Below the pieces are notes generated by a model. The model had not been told where the DNA came from and did no database searches. It worked only from the letters and a program-made list of their open reading frames with translations. From Spinactinospora alkalitolerans (GTDB lineage Bacteria; Actinomycetota; Actinomycetes; Streptosporangiales; Streptosporangiaceae), in contig NZ_JACCCC010000001.1 of assembly GCF_013408795.1 (NCBI RefSeq), positions 4,960,001-5,024,000 of the forward strand: a stretch of DNA of 64,000 nucleotides. The letters run 5' to 3'. Positions 58,692 through 64,000 of this stretch are shown here, one piece after another. The number at the start of each line of letters is the position of its first letter. Position 1 is the stretch's first letter. A program made the position numbers and the translations under genes.

Positions 58692-59429
58692 ATGAAACCG
58701 GACTTGAAGACCACGATCGCGACGAAGTTCGCCATCAGCGGGGCGGCCCTGCTCCTGACCGTGTCGGCGGCGGGGTGCACCGAGGAGCCGGAGCCGGTGG
58801 ACGCCGCGGAGCCGTCCCCGTCGTCACCGGAACCGCAGCGGTCGGAGGAGGTGGACGGCCGGCCGGTGCCGACTCCGAGCGTGTCCCCTGAGGACATCGA
58901 GCCCGTCGATCCCCTGCCGCTGCCGGAGTCGTGCGAGGCCGCCGGGCTGAAGGCGCACCTGGATGAGTTCACCGACCAGATGGCGGAGCCGGACTTCGAG
59001 GAGGTCCGCACCGACATGCGGCTGGAGTGCTCGTGGGCGGGGTTCAGCCGCAGCGACTGGAGCGAGGTCGTGATGGTGACCTACGCGCCGGGGGAGAGCC
59101 TGGTCGACCATCTCGGGCACATCCCGGCCTCGGCGGCGTCGAACCCGGACTTCTTCATCACCCCCGAGGTGGAGGAGCTGGGCGGCATCGCGGAGTGGCG
59201 GGCCGGACAGGTGTTCTCGGGCGTGGCCCTGCACGTTCCGGGCATGCAGGTGTCGATCACCGCAAACGCCGATGTGGTCGGCGACGACGAGCTGCTCGCC
59301 GTCGCCACGGCGACGGCCGGCGACCTGCTGGCGGAGGAGGCCGGTGACGACTCCGAGGTCGGCGGCGACCCCGGGGCCGACGAGGACGGCTCCGAGGACG
59401 GGGCCGGCGGCGAGGAGCCCGCCGACTAG
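58692..59429 (+). CDS. Secreted lipoprotein of unknown function
   Basis: A 245-residue protein. The signal peptide ends in VSAAGC with the lipidated cysteine at residue 29. A Pro/Ser/Glu linker (about 30-72) leads to a domain of about 140 residues with two cysteines (PESCEAAG, LECSWAG). The tail is almost wholly Asp, Glu and Gly. The layout resembles other actinomycete surface lipoproteins. No function can be assigned. The gene stands alone. Confidence 0.75.
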   Translation: MKPDLKTTIATKFAISGAALLLTVSAAGCTEEPEPVDAAEPSPSSPEPQRSEEVDGRPVPTPSVSPEDIEPVDPLPLPESCEAAGLKAHLDEFTDQMAEPDFEEVRTDMRLECSWAGFSRSDWSEVVMVTYAPGESLVDHLGHIPASAASNPDFFITPEVEELGGIAEWRAGQVFSGVALHVPGMQVSITANADVVGDDELLAVATATAGDLLAEEAGDDSEVGGDPGADEDGSEDGAGGEEPAD

Positions 59430-59477
59430 GTGTTGCGGGCCGGGACGTCGGTGACAGCCGGCTTTCGCGGGGTGTCG

Positions 59478-60434
59478 TCAGTGGCGTTCGAGCAGCCAGT
59501 TGCCGAATGCCCGCAGATGGTCGTTGAGTGAGCTCGGTTCGATGATGTCGATGTCGAGGTTGAGGTAGGCGAGCCAGCGGGCGGCCCAGTCGAGGTCGTC
59601 GGTGCCGAAGTGGAGTTGGCATTCATCGTCATCGCCGATCACGGTGGCGACGCTCGGGTCGACGACTTCGCGGACGAGGTCGGCCGACGTGTGAACCCGG
59701 ACGCGGACGCGGTGCCGCCACGGTCCATGCGCGAGGATGTCAGCGACGAGTTCGGCGGCGTCGGCCGGTGGCTCAGGGGATTGGATGCGGATGCCGAGCG
59801 GCTGGACGTGGTCGATACGGTCGACGGCGTAAACCATCCACTCCATGGCCCCGCGCGGGCATGCGACAAGGTACCAGCGACGGCGCAGAGTCACCAGGCG
59901 GTGGGGCTGTACGTCGATGGGCGTCGCCTGCGAGGTGTCGTTACGGCGGTGGCGGATGCGGATGGCTTCGTTCGCGCGACAGGCGAGCGCGGCGGGGATG
60001 AGTACGTCGCGGCCGGCGCGGCGCGCGGATCGCCCTGGCAGTGCCTGTACGTCTGCGAGTGCGGTAAGCCGGGCCCGCCAGCGCGATGGCACGACCTGAG
60101 TGAGCTTGGCCAGCGCGGTGACCGCCGCGGTCTCCAGTCCTTCGACGGCAACCGCTGTCCGCAGTCCGAGTGCGACCGCGGCGGCCTCGTCTGCGTCCAG
60201 CAGTAGCGGAGGCATCGTGCGACCGTGCGCGAGCCGGTAACCGCCTGTCCGGCCCGCCTCGGCGTCGATGCGGTAGCCGAGCTCACGCAGTTGCGCGATG
60301 TCACGGCGTGCGGTGCGTTCTGTGACGCCGAGTCGGGCGGCAAGGCCGGTGGCGGATATACCCGGGTGTGTCTGCAGCAGTGAGAGCGTCTCAAGGCGGC
60401 GACTTGCTGTGCTCACTGGCTGATGGTCCTGCAT
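59478..60434 (-). CDS. WYL-domain (YafY-type) transcriptional regulator
   Basis: A 318-residue regulator. The N-terminal HTH reads ISATGLAARLGVTERTARRD (about residues 26-45). The WYL domain has PHRLVTLRRRWYLVACP and ends in a WCX-like region. WYL proteins sense small ligands or nucleic acid. It is divergent from RidA, and a perfect palindrome overlaps its own start codon. It probably represses itself and the RidA/SRPBCC genes. Confidence 0.9.
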   Translation of the reverse strand: MQDHQPVSTASRRLETLSLLQTHPGISATGLAARLGVTERTARRDIAQLRELGYRIDAEAGRTGGYRLAHGRTMPPLLLDADEAAAVALGLRTAVAVEGLETAAVTALAKLTQVVPSRWRARLTALADVQALPGRSARRAGRDVLIPAALACRANEAIRIRHRRNDTSQATPIDVQPHRLVTLRRRWYLVACPRGAMEWMVYAVDRIDHVQPLGIRIQSPEPPADAAELVADILAHGPWRHRVRVRVHTSADLVREVVDPSVATVIGDDDECQLHFGTDDLDWAARWLAYLNLDIDIIEPSSLNDHLRAFGNWLLERH

Positions 60435-60459
60435 ACCCGGACACTATCTGACCGGGTAT
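60433..60459. promoter_or_regulatory. Operator between WYL regulator and ridA
   Basis: ATACCCGG and CCGGGTAT form perfect inverted arms with an 11-base spacer. The left arm covers the regulator's ATG and the right arm lies 18 bases before the RidA start. A related half-site, ATACCCGGG, occurs inside the regulator gene near 60358. Confidence 0.7.
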
Positions 60460-60477
60460 TGCGCCATCCTGGATGAC

Positions 60478-60876
60478 ATGACCCAGAAGTCACTGCTACG
60501 CCCCGAAGGACTCGTGCGCTCTCCCGCTTTCAGCCACGTCGCGGTGGTGTCGCCCGGTGCGACGACGATCTACGTCGGCGGCCAGAACGCCGTCGACGGC
60601 GACGGCCGACTCGTCGGCGGGGGCGACGCCGCCGCTCAGACCCGGCAGGTGATGACGAATCTGCACGTCGCGCTGGCTTCCGCAGGTGCCGGTGTCCACG
60701 ATCTGGTGCTGATGACGATCCTCGTGGTCGATGGCCTCGACCTCACGGAGGCTTATCCCGTCGCCGCCGCCGCATTGGCGGGCGCAGCGCCGCCAGTCGT
60801 GGTCATGCGTGTCGCCGGTCTGGCCGTCCCGGGCGCGCTCGTTGAAGTCAGCGCTGTCGCGGCGGTGACGCCGTGA
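60478..60876 (+). CDS. RidA-family (YjgF/YER057c) protein
   Basis: A 132-residue RidA-like protein. The family deaminates reactive enamine or imine intermediates, or acts in amine catabolism. IYVGGQNAVDGDGRLVGGG and MTNLHVALASAGAGVHDLV match the family core. The C-terminal region has VSAVAAV in place of the classic E-x-AA stretch. The catalytic Arg near residue 105 appears as VVMRVAGLAVPGALVEV. It overlaps the following SRPBCC gene by 4 bases. Confidence 0.88.
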   Translation: MTQKSLLRPEGLVRSPAFSHVAVVSPGATTIYVGGQNAVDGDGRLVGGGDAAAQTRQVMTNLHVALASAGAGVHDLVLMTILVVDGLDLTEAYPVAAAALAGAAPPVVVMRVAGLAVPGALVEVSAVAAVTP

Positions 60877-61304
60877 GCGACGGGTGGAAGCGGAGAGAGG
60901 TCGGCCGGACCCGTGATGCCGGCTGGCAGATTGGGGTGTCGAAGACCGTCGACCGCCCTGTCGACGAGGTGTGGGCCTTCATCACCTCGCCAGCGGGCGT
61001 AGCCATCTGGCTGGGCGAGGGCGTCACCGTCTTGTCGGAGCAAGGCGCGGGCTACGAAACCACGACCGGAGTCCGCGGTGAGACACGCAGCTTCCGCGAA
61101 CTCGACCGCGTCCGGCTCACCTGGCAGCCGCCCGACTGGTCCCACGACACGACATTGCAACTGGCCGTACGGTCCGCGGGTGCGGGGCGGGCGATGCTGG
61201 TAGTCCATCAGGAACGGCTGGCCGATGCATCCGAACGTGAGCGGCAGCGCCGCCACTGGCGGGGCGTCATCACTGCTCTGGTGGCTGCCCTCGCCGAGGT
61301 CTGA
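60873..61304 (+). CDS. SRPBCC-family (AHSA1-like) protein
   Basis: A 143-residue protein with the START-like ligand-binding fold. QIGVSKTVDRPVDEVWAFIT and RLTWQPPDW with VVHQERLADASERERQRRHW match AHSA1/CalC-type proteins. The start overlaps the RidA stop (GTGA). The pair is controlled, by inference, by the divergent WYL regulator. No ligand is evident. Confidence 0.85.
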   Translation: MSDGWKRREVGRTRDAGWQIGVSKTVDRPVDEVWAFITSPAGVAIWLGEGVTVLSEQGAGYETTTGVRGETRSFRELDRVRLTWQPPDWSHDTTLQLAVRSAGAGRAMLVVHQERLADASERERQRRHWRGVITALVAALAEV

Positions 61305-61424
61305 CGACTGTTGTGAACCAGACCGGCCCCCTCGGCACCCCACCACGGCTCTCCGCTGACGGTGGAATGACGCCGTCGCCCGGTAGCTCGATGCCAGGAG
61401 CGGCCCATCGCGCACGTCGCCGCC

Positions 61425-61675
61425 CAAACGGGCGTCTCATCAGCCGTATCACGGACGGTGGCGGCCGGCGGGCCCATGGCAGAGGCAGCGAACGCGCTAA
61501 GGGCGTGGACCGGCGCAGGAAGAAGACCGAACGCGGCGGCTACGTGTACCTCCGCTCCGCCGTCGACGGCTTCAGCCGCCTCGCCTGCACCGAAGCCTGC
61601 AGCGCTGTCGGCGACCGGCCACCGGCGGCCCGATTGCGGGTCACCGTCACCGACGTCCCGGCCTCGTACGACTAG
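61425..61675 (+). pseudogene. IS481-family transposase remnant
   Basis: A fragment of about 83 residues. RITDGGGRRAHGRGSERAKG followed by GGYVYLRSAVDGFSRLACTE resembles the DDE catalytic core start of IS481 transposases (GRIPDGGGWR..., YVYLHSAVDG(F/Y)SRLAYTE). The rest of the gene, both ends and any terminal repeats are missing. It overlaps the stop of the convergent MBL gene by 4 bases. It is a decayed insertion. Confidence 0.7.
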
Positions 61676-62445
61676 GCGGTGCTCGGGACGCGCGGGCCGG
61701 TGATCTCGTGGACGGCGCCGGGGCGGGCGAGTTCGACCGGCCCGTTGTAGGTGGTCCTGGCCTCGGCGAGCGAGCGCTCGTCGTCGTTCCACGGGACGAG
61801 GTGGGTGAGGACGAGTTTGCGCGCGCCGGCGCGGCGGGCGTGGTCGCCGGCCTCGCTGCCGGTGAGGTGCATGTCCTTGGGGTGCTCCTGGTGGTCGTGG
61901 AAGGACGACTCGCACAGGAACAGGTCGGTGTCGCGGGCGAGCCGGACGATCTCGTCGCAGGCGCCGGTGTCGCCGGAGTAGGTGAGCGCGGCGCCGCTGT
62001 GCTCCAGCCGGATGCCGAAGGCGTCGACGGGGTGGTTGACGACGTCGAGGTGAGCGGTGAACGGGCCGATCCGCCGGGTGCCGGGGGTCAGCTCGTGGAA
62101 GTCGAAGGTCTCGCGCATGCCGGGGTCGGGGTCGAGCCCGTAGGCCTCGGCCATGCGGTCGGCGACGCCGGGGGGACCGTAGACGGGGATGCGCGGCTTG
62201 GGCCCGCCCGCGGGGTAGGTGCGGGCGACCCAGTAGGAGCACAGGTCGAAGCAGTGGTCGGCGTGCAGGTGGCTGAGGTAGACCGCGTCGATCGCGTAGA
62301 TGTCGGCGTACCTCTGCAGGGCCCCCAGGGCGCCGTTGCCCAGGTCCAGCAGGACACGGAAGCCGTCGGCCTCCACGAGGTAACAGGACGCCGGACTGGC
62401 CGGGCCGGGGAAGCTCCCCGATGAGCCGATGATGGTGAGTCGCAC
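61672..62445 (-). CDS. MBL-fold metallohydrolase (RNase Z/phosphodiesterase-like)
   Basis: A 257-residue beta-lactamase-fold hydrolase. The metal motif is LSHLHADHCFDL (HxHxDH), with later ligands in NHPVDAFG, YSGDTGACDE and LVLTHLVPW. It starts RLTIIGSSGSFPGPASPASC, typical of RNase Z-like phosphodiesterases in actinobacteria. It probably cleaves cyclic nucleotides or phosphodiesters. The start is GTG with AAAGG upstream; a longer reading would cross the hairpin at 62477-62514. Confidence 0.9.
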   Translation of the reverse strand: MRLTIIGSSGSFPGPASPASCYLVEADGFRVLLDLGNGALGALQRYADIYAIDAVYLSHLHADHCFDLCSYWVARTYPAGGPKPRIPVYGPPGVADRMAEAYGLDPDPGMRETFDFHELTPGTRRIGPFTAHLDVVNHPVDAFGIRLEHSGAALTYSGDTGACDEIVRLARDTDLFLCESSFHDHQEHPKDMHLTGSEAGDHARRAGARKLVLTHLVPWNDDERSLAEARTTYNGPVELARPGAVHEITGPRVPSTA

Positions 62446-62476
62446 GTCGTAAAGCCTTTTCGGTGAGGTGCCTCCG

Positions 62477-62514
62477 CGTAAGACCCCGCCGTATGCGCGG
62501 GGCCGGGTCTTACG
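62477..62514 (-). terminator. Hairpin between thioesterase and MBL genes
   Basis: CGTAAGACCC (62477-62486) and GGGTCTTACG (62505-62514) form a perfect 10-base stem with a second CCCCGC/GCGGGG stem inside. It lies between two minus-strand genes and probably terminates the thioesterase transcript. Confidence 0.6.
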
Positions 62515-62658
62515 GATCACGGGTGTCCCGTGTTACGGGTCTACCCCAATGACCGCTCCGGTGGTACCAAATGTGGCTCGCGTCTCAGGCGGTGTGAATC
62601 ACATGTGATGCCTTCACACCAGGCACCCCACCTTATTTTTGCTGCTCGGCGACTGTTT

Positions 62659-63471
62659 TCACGTTCCGACGCGTGCGAGTTGGCGGCTTTGGGCGACGAG
62701 GCGGCCCTTGGTGTCCCACAGGTCGACGGTCTCGTCGAACCAGCCGTCGCTGACCAGGTCGGCCCTGGCGCGGAAGGCGAGCGGACCGGGGGCGGGGACG
62801 GCGCGCATGTGCCAGGTGAGCTCGACGGTGGGGGCCCAGCGCCAGGAGTCGAGGACGGTGACGACGGGCGGCAGCGCGTCGACGGCCAGCGGCAGGAACC
62901 GGGCGGGGTCCTCGCTGTGGCCGCCGTCGCCCTCGCTGAGCCGGATGTGGCCCCGCAGTCGCGGAGCGGCCCCGGCCGGGTCGGCGGTGCGGGCGAGCAT
63001 GGCGTAGGTCTCGCGGCTGTAGTACTGGTCGACGCGGTCGGGGAAGCCCATGCTCGCCGACCGGCCCTGGCGCGGGTCGTAGCGGTGGCACTGCTCGATC
63101 GGCGGGATCTCGGCGGGCGGCGCCTCGTAGACGGGGGCCGCCGACTCGTCGAGCGCCCCGCTGGCGATGAGGCCCGTGACCAGGGGTTTGCCGCCCTGGC
63201 GCAGGGTGACCTGGATGGTGCTGACGGTGCGGCCCGGCTTGAGGACCGCGACGTCGATGTCGGCGGGGCCCTCGCCGCCGGGCCGCAGGAAGTGGAAGGA
63301 GGAGGAGACGGCGTGGGGGTGCGCGGACTCGGCCAGGGCCGCCCGTTGCAGCACCGTCATGAGGTAGCCGCCGTTGAGGGCGCTGCCGATGAGGTAGCCG
63401 GGGTCGAGGTCGACGGTGTAGTGGCCGTCGCCGGCCTTGGTGACCGCGGTCGCTGAGTCGAATCGTGTCAT
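62659..63471 (-). CDS. TesB-like acyl-CoA thioesterase
   Basis: A 270-residue double hot-dog protein. LIGSALNGGYLMTVLQRAAL and SSSFHFLRPGGEGPADIDV mark the first half, and PRLRGHIRLSEGDGGH and VELTWHMRAVP the second. TesB-like enzymes hydrolyse acyl-CoA. The ATG at 63471 lacks a clear ribosome binding site, but longer readings do not look like the family. Confidence 0.85.
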   Translation of the reverse strand: MTRFDSATAVTKAGDGHYTVDLDPGYLIGSALNGGYLMTVLQRAALAESAHPHAVSSSFHFLRPGGEGPADIDVAVLKPGRTVSTIQVTLRQGGKPLVTGLIASGALDESAAPVYEAPPAEIPPIEQCHRYDPRQGRSASMGFPDRVDQYYSRETYAMLARTADPAGAAPRLRGHIRLSEGDGGHSEDPARFLPLAVDALPPVVTVLDSWRWAPTVELTWHMRAVPAPGPLAFRARADLVSDGWFDETVDLWDTKGRLVAQSRQLARVGT

Positions 63472-63812
63472 GAGGACATTGAACCGAACTGCGTTCTGAA
63501 AATGCCAGGCGGGATGGTCTTCAGCGACCGCGGCCGAGAGGACTGCGTCCGGGCGGTGACCACCCATCCACCGACGGGCAGCCGCACCGCTCCGCCGTCC
63601 TCGTAGCGCCGCAGCACCGTCGCCATCGCGTCTCGCGCCCGCGCCGCCGCCGCTGCGCCGCCGGCGGCCTGCGCGCACCGCGACAGCCGACCCCCCGTAC
63701 GGACCCGGTCGCCAGACACCGGCCATGCCCTCAGGACCGCAGCGGCGCCACCCGATGACCTGAGCGCCCTCCCCCGGCACACCACGATTCACCGAAACAA
63801 CGACTCAGGACA
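63472..63812. other. Intergenic region
   Basis: About 340 bases between the thioesterase start and the truncated hydrolase stop. It is rich in CGCC/GCCG runs and holds no convincing gene. Confidence 0.35.
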
Positions 63813-64000
63813 CTAGGGGATGAAGCGCGCGTCGGGGTGCTCCGGGGATTCGGCGTCGAGGAGCGGCTGGGGCCGGTGCCGCAGGTGCTCGTCGAAGAAC
63901 GCCGCGACGTAGGCGCGCTGGGAGCGGTGCATCCGCGCGGGGTCGTCCACCGTGCCGATGGCGGGGGTGATGAGCGCCTCGTCCAGGTCGAACTCCTCCC
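63813..64000 (-). CDS. C-terminal end of an alpha/beta-hydrolase-like protein, partial
   Basis: An open frame enters from the right edge and ends at TAG. The last residues read RSQRAYVAAFFDEHLRHRPQ, then LLDAESPEHPDARFIP. This resembles the C-terminal cap of actinomycete PAF-acetylhydrolase-like alpha/beta hydrolases (an AFFDxHL helix and a short acidic tail). The catalytic domain is outside the window, so the family is tentative. Confidence 0.6.
   Translation of the reverse strand, partial: EEFDLDEALITPAIGTVDDPARMHRSQRAYVAAFFDEHLRHRPQPLLDAESPEHPDARFIP

Overview
The window is high-GC actinobacterial chromosome. The gene content (HAIR-type operator in front of lon, an AmaP/Asp23 cluster, CUT1 sugar transporter without its own ATPase, FhuF-like reductase behind an iron box, ECF sigma factor) and the rRNA sequences suggest a filamentous actinomycete, possibly Nocardiopsis or a relative. 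That genus call is an inference without a database comparison.

Layout. 0-5.3 kb: a truncated DUF1537 kinase, GntP permease and DeoR regulator form a sugar-acid operon, followed by an MFS exporter and a Gfo/Idh/MocA oxidoreductase. 5.4-11.4 kb: lon under a perfect HspR-type operator, divergent from a lipoprotein and two permeases for sugar uptake. 11.4-21.8 kb: a NarL-type two-component pair, small membrane proteins, a fructosamine kinase-like protein, a low-molecular-weight phosphatase, a three-gene signalling operon (SpoIIE-type phosphatase with receiver, CHASE3 histidine kinase, single-domain receiver) and a DEDDh exonuclease. 22-27.5 kb: asparaginase II, a ferredoxin reductase and ferredoxin pair, proline iminopeptidase and DAHP synthase.

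27.5-32.3 kb is a glycine/serine block: a tandem glycine riboswitch, gcvT, gcvH, glyA and sdaA. It would turn glycine into one-carbon units, serine and pyruvate; purU at 40-41 kb adds formyl-THF hydrolysis, while gcvP is not in the window. 32.3-35.5 kb holds a Doc-type toxin/antitoxin pair, a VOC protein, an iron-regulated FhuF-like protein and a HAD phosphatase.

35.6-40 kb is the most unusual protein-coding region. A seven-gene operon encodes Asp23/AmaP-type envelope proteins, a 58-residue membrane peptide and a 78-residue protein with a J-domain-like HPD motif. It is divergent from an ECF sigma gene that overlaps a protein joining an anti-sigma-type zinc motif to an Asp23-like tail. A perfect CRP-type palindrome lies between the two units.

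40-49.3 kb: purU, an amino acid deaminase/aldolase, a DUF3618 protein, a CDP-alcohol phosphatidyltransferase, bcp, an odd tRNA gene with a UAG anticodon but a short variable loop, a Ser/Thr kinase and two M16 peptidases. 49.6-55.3 kb: a complete 16S-23S-5S operon on the minus strand with terminator and promoters. 55.7-64 kb: a divergent Nramp homologue, rdgB, rph, a lipoprotein, a WYL regulator divergent from RidA and SRPBCC genes, an IS481-type transposase relic, an MBL hydrolase, a thioesterase and a truncated hydrolase.

Three related intergenic elements (about 15.4, 24.5 and 49.5 kb) share conserved sequence with inverted-repeat structure and form a dispersed family that no gene in the window explains.
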